A stretch of DNA of 64,000 nucleotides, taken from contig JAIQFH010000033.1 in NCBI GenBank assembly GCA_020073385.1, forward strand, positions 17,899 through 81,898. The letters run 5' to 3'. A program made the translations under genes and the position numbers. Origin of the DNA: Terriglobia bacterium. Its GTDB lineage: Bacteria; Acidobacteriota; Terriglobia; Terriglobales; Acidobacteriaceae. The notes below the pieces were generated by a model, which was not told where the DNA came from, did not search any database, and saw only the letters and a program-made list of their open reading frames with translations. How positions within the stretch are numbered: position 1 is the first letter of the stretch; each line of letters begins with the position of its first letter. Shown in pieces: positions 27,605 to 35,589 of the stretch.

Positions 27605-28660
27605 ATGCTTGAAGAAATCAATCTTAATCGGCGCCGCTTTTTGGGTACTGCGGCCATGACGATTGCGGCGGCTCAATTCGGTGGGATTGCTTCTGCCAAA
27701 ACACGGTCGGAATTGTCCGCTCTCGACAACGCAACTACGTGGCTCAATTCGCCTCCATTAACCGCCGCAAACCTGCAAGGGAAAGTCGTCCTGATCGAAT
27801 TCTGGACCTATTCCTGTATCAACTGGCGACGCCAACTTCCTTATGTCCGCGCATGGGCTGAGCAATATAAGGACCAGGGTTTGGTTGTGGTCGGAGTGCA
27901 CTCGCCCGAGTTCTCCTTTGAGAAGAATATAGACAATATCCGCTGGGCAGCAAAAGATATGCGCGTCGCCTACCCGATCGCCGTTGACAACGATCACGCG
28001 GTATGGCGTGGGTTCAACAACGAATATTGGCCGGCACTCTATTTTGCCGATGTGAAGGGGAAGATCCGGCACAACCAATTTGGAGAAGGCGAGTATGAAC
28101 AGTCAGAAAGAATAATTCAGAAATTACTTGCCGAGGCCGGTGGCAGCGGTCATAACGTACTGGTCTCAGTTCATGCTAACGGCGCCGAAGCTGTCGCCGA
28201 TTGGAACAACCTGAAGTCCGGGGAAAACTATGTCGGCTATGGACGCACCGAAAACTTCTCGTCATCCGGGGGCGCAAGACCGGACAAGCGTCATGAGTAC
28301 TCTGTCCCCAAAACGTTGGATATCAACTGCTGGGCTCTTTCCGGTATTTGGACGATGGGTAGAGAAGCCATCGCATTGAATCAAGCGAATGGCCGTATCG
28401 TATACCGGTTTCATGCACGCGACCTTCATCTAGTGATGGGACCATCTACGCCTGGGACTTCCGCGCGGTTTCGCGTGCTTGTGGATGGGCGCCCGCCCGA
28501 AAACGCTCACGGTGTCGATGTGGACGACCAGGGCAACGGTACTGTTACTGAACCACGAATGTATCAACTGATCCGCCAACCAGCTCCCATCGTTGATCGC
28601 CAGTTCGAGATCGAGTTTCTAGATTCTGCTGTGGAGGCTTTTTCGTTCACTTTCGGCTGA
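27605..28660 (+). CDS. Tat-exported thioredoxin-like (TlpA/DipZ-type) protein with single Cys
   Basis: A 351-residue protein. ATG at 27605 has GGAGAG upstream and starts a twin-arginine signal (NRRRFLGTAAMTIAAAQFGG). A thioredoxin-like domain at about residues 45-175 contains VVLIEFWTYSCINWRRQLPY. The usual CxxC is reduced to CINW, so disulfide exchange by the normal two-Cys route is not possible. The C-terminal half (NAWRGFNNEYWP-type core, then AEAVADWNNLKSGENYVGYG) matches the DipZ-like C-terminal region, often a carbohydrate-binding-like fold. It is probably periplasmic and may be a one-Cys peroxidase or a binding protein. Position fits a redox/detoxification group with the preceding genes. 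Confidence 0.75.
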   Translation: MLEEINLNRRRFLGTAAMTIAAAQFGGIASAKTRSELSALDNATTWLNSPPLTAANLQGKVVLIEFWTYSCINWRRQLPYVRAWAEQYKDQGLVVVGVHSPEFSFEKNIDNIRWAAKDMRVAYPIAVDNDHAVWRGFNNEYWPALYFADVKGKIRHNQFGEGEYEQSERIIQKLLAEAGGSGHNVLVSVHANGAEAVADWNNLKSGENYVGYGRTENFSSSGGARPDKRHEYSVPKTLDINCWALSGIWTMGREAIALNQANGRIVYRFHARDLHLVMGPSTPGTSARFRVLVDGRPPENAHGVDVDDQGNGTVTEPRMYQLIRQPAPIVDRQFEIEFLDSAVEAFSFTFG

Positions 28661-28847
28661 TCGGGAGCAATGAATCGTGCGCGGATCGTGCAACGCTAGT
28701 GAGGCAATCAGCGAGTGGACGGAAATGCTGAGTGCCGCGGCTCTCGACGTCCGTGCACAAATTTCTGTATCCATTGCCGTACCCGCAGCATCCGAATTTG
28801 TGTTGATCGTTTGATTTGGGCCTGGCGTAGTTAATGAGAGGTGTCGC

Positions 28848-29474
28848 GTGGGGAAAGCCAAGAAAAATGGAAGAGTGATCGTGGGCCGTGGCGCATACGC
28901 GACACCTGCAGACTTCAAGCAAGTCTTCACCGAGGACGTTAATAGCCTCTATCTGCTATCCCTTCTTCTGACCGGGAGTCCCGATAAAGCGGAGCAATGC
29001 TTTGTCGAGGGTATCGGAAAAGCCACAAAGGGAACTCATGTATTCAAGGAATGGGCGCGTTCCTGGGCGCGACGTACGATCATTCAGAGTGCCATAAGGT
29101 TAATCGCGCCGATGGGTAACTGCAAGACCATCGGACGGAATGCCGATCTCGCACGCTGCATGAACAAGATTCCGATGATTTTACATTCGGAGGTCCGTGC
29201 CATTATCGATCTTGCACCGATCGAGCGCTTCGTTTTCGTAATGTCAGTTTTAGAACGCTACTCTGACAACGATTGTTCAATTCTCCTCGGATGTACGCGA
29301 AGAGAAATTGCGATAATCCGCACTCGAGCAATGCAGCAACTGGGGCGCTCTAACGATCCGGCGGCATCCATTTCAGACAATGCAAGATACGAAAATACTG
29401 CAATGATCACTGCACCGTTGATTGCTCAGTGTTTTGCACCATCCGCATGGGCGGCAACCGTCTCCGGCCAGTAG
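28848..29474 (+). CDS. Divergent sigma-70-like (ECF-type) factor
   Basis: A 208-residue protein from a GTG start with GAGAGG upstream. The N-terminal FTEDVNSLYLLSLLLTGSPD KAEQ region resembles sigma region 2. ERFVFVMSVLERYSDNDCS followed by LLGCTRREIAIIRTRAMQQL resembles a region 4 helix-turn-helix. Region 2 motifs are weak, so promoter recognition may be altered. No anti-sigma factor gene is next to it. The C-terminal 35 residues (TAMITAPLIAQCFAPSAWAA) are hydrophobic. The family call is tentative; a non-sigma DNA-binding protein is possible. Confidence 0.5.
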   Translation: MGKAKKNGRVIVGRGAYATPADFKQVFTEDVNSLYLLSLLLTGSPDKAEQCFVEGIGKATKGTHVFKEWARSWARRTIIQSAIRLIAPMGNCKTIGRNADLARCMNKIPMILHSEVRAIIDLAPIERFVFVMSVLERYSDNDCSILLGCTRREIAIIRTRAMQQLGRSNDPAASISDNARYENTAMITAPLIAQCFAPSAWAATVSGQ

Positions 29475-30056
29475 TGCCGCAGTTTGCGAAGTTGGCAAAT
29501 TTCCCCCGCATCTCAAGGCGAACCCAGCAGCTTCGAGCGCGTCGAGATGGCGCCAAGCAGGAAGCGACAGCGCGAAAAAAGGTTGGCGCAGAAACCGCGT
29601 GAAGGCGAGGAATGGCCCGCGATGACCTGTCTGTTCGATGACAAAGCAGGTCTTTCGCTGCCCGCACTTTTCACCCGCAGTTGCTGTTTCCACCACACAC
29701 TATCAACAACTTCTCGCGCCACCCGTGCCACGAAGTCGTTGTAATCACTGTTTATTTTAGCCCTGAAAAGGCTGGCGTCGGCGGTTCAACTCCGTCCCTG
29801 GCCACCATGTTCTCAATACTTGCATGATGCACCTCGATGACCTTCCAGTCCGCTCTCAGTCCGCATCTGGAAGGCCTGCAGGATAAGCTTTTCCTTGACT
29901 CGCGTGATCTTAAAGAACTTAGCGCAAATCGCCTCTTCCTCAGTCCGCTTTGGTCGGTCGCGTGGCCGAGGGCGCAACTAGCATTTCTCCACTGCGGCAT
30001 TGCGTCCTGCGAACTGAGAAACGAGAAATTCTGGGCGGTGAGTCGAGTCTTTCGCG
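29475..30056. other. Intergenic region holding the second tRNA scar
   Basis: No supportable gene on either strand. The only structured element is the tRNA-Phe 3' half at 29758-29807. A reverse open frame ending over the scar translates as MVARDGVEPPTPAFSGLK. This is the antisense of the tRNA end, not a protein. Confidence 0.55.
29758..29807 (+). repeat. 3' half of a tRNA-Phe gene, copy 2 (attachment-site scar)
   Basis: The sequence is tagcc / ctgaaaa (anticodon GAA) / ggctg / gcgtc / ggcgg-ttcaact-ccgtc / cctggcc-a-cca. In this copy the anticodon stem pairs fully. It differs from the copy at 17349 by one base, and similarity continues for about 12 nt past the CCA (ttctcaata versus tttttcaata). 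No 5' half precedes it. The two copies bound a 12.4-kb segment. Confidence 0.7.
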
Positions 30057-30242
30057 CTAACGAATGCTTGTGACTAGCTGGCTTGTCGAGCAGTGAATAA
30101 TCTCAGGCGTGAACTGACGACTTGCTTCACGGAATCTACGACGAGGGGCAGCGGTCGTGGATGCATTCGTCTGAGCCCACGCTCCCGCTAGAAAGCCCAG
30201 CCAGATCGTGCAAAAACTCAAGAATTTTGTGATTCGCATCAT
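30057..30242 (-). CDS. Short secreted-protein start, probably truncated gene
   Basis: 61 codons beginning MMRITKFLSFCTIWLGFLAG with a clear signal peptide (cleavage after AWA). GAGGAG lies upstream of the ATG at 30242, which overlaps the stop of the ECF sigma gene. After about 35 residues the sequence loses any family resemblance. It looks like the 5' end of an exported-protein gene once co-transcribed with the sigma factor, now cut short. Confidence 0.4.
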   Translation of the reverse strand: MMRITKFLSFCTIWLGFLAGAWAQTNASTTAAPRRRFREASRQFTPEIIHCSTSQLVTSIR

Positions 30243-30934
30243 GGCGTTGCTCCTCGTGTTCGACTCCGGGCTGAGAATACGGGGCCATAGAAGCAAAGTC
30301 CTTCTAGAGCGGCCATCTCTCCCTTCTGCGCAGCGATAAAGGCCTCCAGAAGGCGCCGCTGTTCACTTGAACCGACGGACGTGCACCGACCATCGGCGAT
30401 GTGTTTACGGGCACGGGAGACGAGTTGGCGGACGTTTGCTTCCTCCTTTTGCAGTACGGCCGCGATTTCGTGGTAGGAATAATCGAATGCTTCGCGCAGA
30501 ACATACGCCGCACGTTCTGTAGCAGAGAGCTTCTCAAGGAGCAGCAGGACGGCAAGCTTCAGTGCTTCACCGCGCTCTACATCTATTCCGGGATCGCCGC
30601 TGGTGTCCACCGGTTCGGGAAGCCAGGTCCCGACGTAGGTTTCGCGGCGCGTGTGGGCAGATTGGGCTAGATTGATACACAGTCGTGTGGTCGTCGTCGC
30701 CAGGAATGCGGGCGGGTTCTCAACTACGCTCCGATCCGTAGACTGCCACCGCAACCAAACGTCTTGCACGATATCCTCAGCTTCGGCCGCACGTCCGAGC
30801 ATCCGGTAGGCGATGCCGAAGAGACGTGGACGCACATCGGCAAAAACGGAAAGGCCGTCGTCGTGTTCCATGGACTCGATTTCAAAACGAAGGCACGAAG
30901 CAGTTTGCGATAGAAATTCCCCTGCGGTTGCCAT
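30239..30934 (-). CDS. ECF sigma factor (SigJ/ECF41-like), C-terminal domain lost, copy 1
   Basis: 231 residues from ATG at 30934, which has AGAAGGAGA upstream. Region 2 is VFADVRPRLFGIAYRMLG and EAEDIVQDVWLRWQ. Region 4 is LSATERAAYVLREAFDYSYH and QLVSRARKHIADGR. In SigJ/ECF41-type factors a SnoaL-like domain of about 110 residues follows the segment AAQKGEMAALEGL. Here, only about 20 unrelated residues follow it (CFYGPVFSARSR). In characterised ECF41 proteins that domain controls activity, so this factor may be deregulated or decaying. A 57-nt stretch (30719-30775) is identical to the paralogue at 33839-33895. Confidence 0.8.
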   Translation of the reverse strand: MATAGEFLSQTASCLRFEIESMEHDDGLSVFADVRPRLFGIAYRMLGRAAEAEDIVQDVWLRWQSTDRSVVENPPAFLATTTTRLCINLAQSAHTRRETYVGTWLPEPVDTSGDPGIDVERGEALKLAVLLLLEKLSATERAAYVLREAFDYSYHEIAAVLQKEEANVRQLVSRARKHIADGRCTSVGSSEQRRLLEAFIAAQKGEMAALEGLCFYGPVFSARSRTRGATP

Positions 30935-31001
30935 AGTACGTCTCCTTCTAAATGCATCGGGTTGTATGTGTTCGGTGTTTCGGGTTTGATCTGTTAGATA
31001 T

Positions 31002-31523
31002 TCAGAGAGCCGGCACGATTTCGGACAGAAACCACGTTCTGCGTTCCGTTTCGTCAATCCATGCCTCGATTAGGCTCGCAGTGGCCACATCATCGTGCCG
31101 ATCGCAAACTTCATGCGTGGCCCGGAGGAATCGCATCAGCTGGAGGTTGTCCGCGCACAACTCCTGCAGCATTTTCTTGGGCGCGATACCTTCATCGTTG
31201 TTGTCTTTAAGGCGTTGGTGCCGCGCAATATCGCTGATGGACCGAAGGCTTGAGCCTCCTGTTTTGCGTGCTCGTTCCGCAATAGCGTCCGTCATGGCAA
31301 AAATCTGATCGGCATGCTCGTCCAGCAGAAGGTGGTAGTCACGAAAATGGCTGCCTGTCATATGCCAGTGAAAGTTTTTCGTCTTCAGATAGAGAACGAA
31401 AACATCGGCAAGCAAGAGCCGCAAGCTCCCGGAGATCTCGATCGCGCCGGCGCGGGACAAATCAGTGCGGAGATCAGAGGGCGTGTCCGCTATCTTTGCG
31501 ATTTCTGTGGGTCTTTGTCTCAT
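31002..31523 (-). CDS. dps: Dps-family DNA-protection/ferritin-like protein
   Basis: A 173-residue protein of the Dps family, which forms dodecamers that oxidise iron with peroxide and shield DNA. The inter-subunit ferroxidase region is visible: KTKNFHWHMTGSHFRDYHLL followed by LDEHADQIF. The rest is the four-helix bundle (LLADVFVLYL, DNLQLMRFLRATHEVCDRHD). ATG at 31523 is preferred to the TTG at 31532. It is divergent from the sigma-54 activator at 31673 with a 149-nt space, and 67 nt upstream of the first ECF gene. Regulation by oxidative stress is likely from family knowledge. Confidence 0.88.
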   Translation of the reverse strand: MRQRPTEIAKIADTPSDLRTDLSRAGAIEISGSLRLLLADVFVLYLKTKNFHWHMTGSHFRDYHLLLDEHADQIFAMTDAIAERARKTGGSSLRSISDIARHQRLKDNNDEGIAPKKMLQELCADNLQLMRFLRATHEVCDRHDDVATASLIEAWIDETERRTWFLSEIVPAL

Positions 31524-31672
31524 AACCTGCAAAGGGCAATTGGCATGCCGCTCCCGCTCGGCTTCAACTCATTGAAACCTAGGGACCGAACGCTCCGTGG
31601 ACACCACGAGTTCAGGAGGGCACAACGACGAATCGTTGTTGGGAGCCTGCAATCGGGTATAGCCTCTAGGGC

Positions 31673-33241
31673 ATGGATTTAGAGCTCCTCCAGTCGATCT
31701 CTCTTGCCGTGAGCCAGGCGAGGACCGTGGATTCGGTCCTCAAGATGATCGTCGACGGACTTGTCGATAAGGCTGGCTTGGCCCTGGCCCGGATCTGGTT
31801 GATGGGGCCCGGCGACATCTGCGCGACCTGTCCGATGGGCGGAGAATGCTCCTCGCGGATTCGTTGTCTGCACCTCGCCGCGAGTGCTGGCCGCTCGCAG
31901 GTCGATGGGGCGGAATGGACAGGAATCGAGGGTGAGTTCCGACGGATTCCCCTCGGCGTCCGAAAGGTGGGTCAAGTCGGTTCTACCGGTAAGTCATTCC
32001 TGATTGAGGATGCTGCTGTGCAACCGGAATTAACCGCGCACCCAAAATGGATAAGCGAGGAAGGCATCCATGGCTTTGCCGGCCATCCATTGACCTTTCG
32101 CGGAGAAATCCTTGGCGTTCTCGGGGCATTTGGGCGCACACCGTTTCTCGACGAGCACTTCAGATGGCTCCGATTGTTCGCCGATCAAGCCGCCGTATCC
32201 ATCGCGAATGCCCGGGCATTCGAAGAACTCAATGCGCTGCAACAGCGTCTAAAACAGGAAAACGACTACCTCAGGGCTGAGGCAAATGAAAGTTTTGGAG
32301 GCTTGCTCGGCCAAAGCCCTGCCTTGAAGGGGATTCTGTCACAGGTTGAATTGGTCGCTTCGACTGATGCGAGTGTGCTGATCCTTGGTGAATCAGGTAC
32401 AGGAAAAGAGCTCATCGCGCGGGCTCTGCACGATCGCAGCGGACGCGCCCACCGTGCCCTGGTCAAAGTTAACTGTGCCTCCATCCCACGCGACCTGTTT
32501 GAAAGTGAATTTTTTGGGCACACGAAAGGTTCGTTCACAGGCGCAGTGCGCGACCGCGTAGGCCGGTTTCAACTTGCGGACGGAGGCACTCTATTCCTGG
32601 ATGAGGTGGCCGAAATTCCCCTCGAATTGCAATCCAAACTCCTCCGCGTGTTACAGGAAGGAGAATTTGAACGAGTCGGAGAAGATCGTACGAGGCACGT
32701 TAGCGTCAGGGTGATCGCCGCAACCAATCGCGACCTGGAACAAGAGGTCGAAGCAGGTCGCTTTCGCCACGATCTCTATTTTCGTCTAGGAGTCTTTCCG
32801 CTTAAGGTGCCGCCGCTTCGGGATCGCCTGGAGGACATTCCAATTCTCGCTGCCAGTTTTCTCGCACAAGCCGCACAGAGGATTCATTGTCCCGTCCCCG
32901 TTCTGACACGGAGCAATGTGGATGACCTCACGCGCTACGCCTGGCCGGGCAACATCCGTGAGCTACAAAATGTCATTGAGAGGGCGGTGATACTGGCGGG
33001 AGGCGGGCCGCTTCGCTTCAGCCTACGTGAATCAAATGACTCAGCAACTGCCGGGCTTAAGGCAACGACTTCAGTTTCGACGCGTGCGCAACTCCTTGAA
33101 CTCGAACGCGCAAGCATCGTCAAAGCACTCGAACGAAGTGGTGGCAAGATCTACGGTCCCGGAGGCGCTGCCGAGATCCTGGGCATGCGTCCGACAACTC
33201 TAACGTCAAAGATCGCGGTGCTGCAGATCAAACGTCGTTAA
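31673..33241 (+). CDS. Sigma-54-dependent activator with GAF domain (FhlA-like)
   Basis: A 522-residue enhancer-binding protein. The GAF sensor covers about residues 1-185 and carries a cysteine-rich insert [16 protein letters not shown]. The AAA+ domain has Walker A GESGTGKE, the sigma-54 contact loop GSFTGA (Ser in place of Ala in the usual GAFTGA), Walker [13 protein letters not shown] and the arginine-finger region [16 protein letters not shown]-terminal Fis-like helix-turn-helix ends the protein ([20 protein letters not shown]). There is no receiver domain, so activation is probably by a ligand or redox signal at the GAF domain. It is divergent from Dps. No sigma-54 promoter was found nearby. 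Confidence 0.9.
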   Translation: MDLELLQSISLAVSQARTVDSVLKMIVDGLVDKAGLALARIWLMGPGDICATCPMGGECSSRIRCLHLAASAGRSQVDGAEWTGIEGEFRRIPLGVRKVGQVGSTGKSFLIEDAAVQPELTAHPKWISEEGIHGFAGHPLTFRGEILGVLGAFGRTPFLDEHFRWLRLFADQAAVSIANARAFEELNALQQRLKQENDYLRAEANESFGGLLGQSPALKGILSQVELVASTDASVLILGESGTGKELIARALHDRSGRAHRALVKVNCASIPRDLFESEFFGHTKGSFTGAVRDRVGRFQLADGGTLFLDEVAEIPLELQSKLLRVLQEGEFERVGEDRTRHVSVRVIAATNRDLEQEVEAGRFRHDLYFRLGVFPLKVPPLRDRLEDIPILAASFLAQAAQRIHCPVPVLTRSNVDDLTRYAWPGNIRELQNVIERAVILAGGGPLRFSLRESNDSATAGLKATTSVSTRAQLLELERASIVKALERSGGKIYGPGGAAEILGMRPTTLTSKIAVLQIKRR

Positions 33242-33329
33242 GGCAGAACTCTTGCTGCCCGTCAACTGTCTGGACCAGGACATGTTTACGCTCATCCAGA
33301 ACATGTGACGTGACGGTAATTAACTGTTG

Positions 33330-34076
33330 CTACGCGGCTGCGCCCAGACACTGGGAATCATCCGCGCGAGCGGCCTCAGCTCCACACGCATAAGAAACAA
33401 CATCCTGAGCGAGGAGACCTTCTAGAGCGGCCATTTCCCCTTTCTGCGCGGCAGCGACAAACACATCCAAAAGGCGCCGCTGCTGTTTCGTACTGACGGG
33501 GCTGCGACGGCCATCGGCGATGTGCTTACGGGCACGCGAGACGAGTTGGCGAGTGTTTGCTTCCTGCATTCGTAGAATGCCCGCGATCTGGCGGTAGGAG
33601 TAATCGAACGCTTCGTGCAGAATGTATGCAGCGCGCTCCGTGGGCGAGAGTTTTTCAAGCAGCACAAGCACCGCAAGCCTCAAAGCGTCGCTGCGTTCCG
33701 CACCTAATGCAGGATCACTGCTCGTGTCCACCGGTTCGGGAAGGCACGTGTCGACATAGGTTTCGCGGCGCGTATGGGCGGACCGGGCGAGATTTATACA
33801 CAATCGTGTGGTTGTCGTCGCGAGAAACGCGCGCGGGTTCTCAACTACGCTCCGATCCGTAGACTGCCACCGCAACCAAACGTCTTGCACGATATCGTCG
33901 GCTTCCGCTGCGCTTCCAAGCATGCGGTAAGCGAGGCCGAACAGACGCGGACGCACATCGGCAAAAACTGAAAGGCCGTTGTCGTATTCGCCCATCTCTA
34001 GGCCAGAGTGAAGTGAGGAAGCGCTCGGCGGTAGGGTGTCTCCTTGATGAATTCCCGTCATTGCAGCTGAACTCAT
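33330..34076 (-). CDS. ECF sigma factor (SigJ/ECF41-like), C-terminal domain lost, copy 2
   Basis: 248 residues from ATG at 34076 (AAGGAG upstream). Regions 2 and 4 are nearly the same as in the factor at 30239, with GSAAEADDIVQDVWLRWQ and LSPTERAAYILHEAFDYSY. The SnoaL-like tail breaks off after AALEGLLAQDVVSYACGAEA, about 20 residues into the domain, then stops. So both paralogues have lost the same domain, at slightly different points. Partial nucleotide identity between the two genes suggests recent duplication or gene conversion. Confidence 0.8.
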   Translation of the reverse strand: MSSAAMTGIHQGDTLPPSASSLHSGLEMGEYDNGLSVFADVRPRLFGLAYRMLGSAAEADDIVQDVWLRWQSTDRSVVENPRAFLATTTTRLCINLARSAHTRRETYVDTCLPEPVDTSSDPALGAERSDALRLAVLVLLEKLSPTERAAYILHEAFDYSYRQIAGILRMQEANTRQLVSRARKHIADGRRSPVSTKQQRRLLDVFVAAAQKGEMAALEGLLAQDVVSYACGAEAARADDSQCLGAAA

Positions 34077-34261
34077 AACTCGCTCCTTGACTCGGCCCCT
34101 GAGTTTGTGTCTGAGGAATCCGGGGCGACGATTCTTTGGCGAGTATCTGACTGATTCCGACGTTTCGGAAACTCCAGATGCAGTGATTAGCAATGACTAT
34201 TTCTGTGCGATTCGGAGACTCGTTCGAGTGATCGTGAAGCACTCATTCAAGAGAGTTCAGT

Positions 34262-34400
34262 CGTGAGGCTAAGTCCCTTGGTTACGGTCGATCCGCTTCC
34301 ATCCGAGCAACTAAGCGTCGAACGACCCGCGCATGGTCCAATCATCGCCGCCGACGCACGGAGCGCTACCAGCAGAATGCAGACGATTACGTGTCCGCGA
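34262..34400 (-). pseudogene. Degenerate C-terminal remnant of a DoxX-like gene
   Basis: In shifting reverse frames this stretch reads like the end of the adjacent DoxX-like protein: an ILLVALRASAAMIGP segment (compare LLGALGISIAMIGPGAW) and then GWKRIDRNQG (compare GWKRIDPHNR). Frame breaks and an in-frame stop lie between. It looks like a third, decayed DoxX copy behind the intact one. Confidence 0.55.
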
Positions 34401-34464
34401 AACAGTGTTTGGCAGTTCCCATTAGTGCTATGAGGGACTTGCTCTAAACCAGGACGATGCGAAT

Positions 34465-34839
34465 CTATCGATTGTGGGGATCAATGCGCTTCCAGCCGTA
34501 GCGGCGAGCATCCACAGACCAGGCGCCAGGTCCGATCATTGCTATAGATATGCCGAGTGCTCCCAGCAATACGCACATCCAAGGATTGTCTGCGCGTGCA
34601 AGGATGTTTCGCAGTTCAATCGGCGCCGTGAGTGCGCCGCTGATTGGAGTCCACACCCCTACGAGCAAAAGAATCGCTACTATCGCCGTGAGTATTGCGA
34701 TTACGGCAGACTGCAGCGAGTGCCCAGTCGGCAACGTGTCAATCGCTTGATACACGAGAGCAGCGGCAGTGACCAGGCGCAACAGCAAGAGCCCAGCACC
34801 AGGCCATCCATGAGCGAACGTTGAGAATAGTCGTCTCAA
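34465..34839 (-). CDS. DoxX-like small membrane protein, TTG start
   Basis: 124 residues with four hydrophobic segments. It is paralogous to the protein at 23000 (shared FSTF..G.PG.GLLLLR near the start and GPGAWSVDARRYGWKR at the end). The TTG at 34839 is the only usual initiator in the frame, with GGTAAG upstream. It is the third gene of a leftward kinase/regulator/DoxX module that mirrors the one at 19.2-23.4 kb. Biochemical role unknown. Confidence 0.7.
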   Translation of the reverse strand: MRRLFSTFAHGWPGAGLLLLRLVTAAALVYQAIDTLPTGHSLQSAVIAILTAIVAILLLVGVWTPISGALTAPIELRNILARADNPWMCVLLGALGISIAMIGPGAWSVDARRYGWKRIDPHNR

Positions 34840-34943
34840 AAGGGTCTTACCGCACTGAACGCCCCATACGGGGCGGAACTACGAAGGATGCCATGTTCAA
34901 GATTGGGAGGAACAGCCCCGAAATAGGGAAATCCGCTCACCCT

Positions 34944-35585
34944 TTAGAGTGATTGCAGTTCGATGATGCCTCGCTTCAGTGCTATGGTGACCGCCTGGGT
35001 GCGGTCATTGGCGCCCAATTTCGAAAGGATGTTCTTGACTCTACTCTTGACCGTCTCTTCACTGATCGAAAGCTGAGCGGCAATCTGCTTATTTGCATTC
35101 CCATCAGCGATCAGGCGTAAAACGGAGATTTCTGCAGGAGTGAGAGAATCATCTGCCGCGTGGCTAGCAACCTCACCGGACAACTCTGGGCTAAGGATCT
35201 TTTTGCCCGCATGAATCTTCCGGATTGCATCCAGAAGTTCTTTGTGCAGAAGGTTCTTTATCAGGTATCCCTGAGCCCCTGCTTTGAGAGCGCGTACCAC
35301 CTGAACGTCGCCGGTGTAGGTGGTAAGGACGATGATTCGTGCTTGAGGAAATTCATCGCGAATCGCAATGATCGCGTCGACTCCGCTCAGCTCCGGCATC
35401 TGCAAATCCATCAAAGTCACATCCGGCCGATGAGCCCGAAACTGCTGTATAGCCTCGCGTCCGTTGGAAGCTTCGCCGACTAAAAGCATATCGGCCTGAT
35501 CTTGCACGAGTCCCGCGATACCGTTGCGGACCACAGGATGGTCATCGACCGTCAAAATCCGAATCGATTTGAGATCATCACTCAC
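34944..35585 (-). CDS. NarL/FixJ-type response regulator, second module
   Basis: 213 residues from GTG at 35585, 4 nt after the kinase stop; the longer TTG start at 35639 lies inside the kinase gene and is rejected. The receiver has TVDDHPVVRNGIAG, phospho-acceptor Asp in TLMDLQMPELSG, and VLTTYTGDV. The LuxR-type helix-turn-helix is LTPAEISVLRLIADGNANKQ and QLSISEETVKSRV. It is a close paralogue of the regulator at 22258. The expected partner is the kinase at 35590. Confidence 0.9.
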   Translation of the reverse strand: MSDDLKSIRILTVDDHPVVRNGIAGLVQDQADMLLVGEASNGREAIQQFRAHRPDVTLMDLQMPELSGVDAIIAIRDEFPQARIIVLTTYTGDVQVVRALKAGAQGYLIKNLLHKELLDAIRKIHAGKKILSPELSGEVASHAADDSLTPAEISVLRLIADGNANKQIAAQLSISEETVKSRVKNILSKLGANDRTQAVTIALKRGIIELQSL

Positions 35586-35589
35586 AGGT

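Noticed and set aside
29752..30000. Reverse frame containing MVARDGVEPPTPAFSGLK
   Set aside because: Antisense of the second tRNA-Phe 3' half, a sequence I recall as a frequent spurious peptide in databases.
31524..31672. Sigma-54 promoter between Dps and the activator
   Set aside because: A TGGCATG near 31540 has no GC at the required distance for a -24/-12 site.
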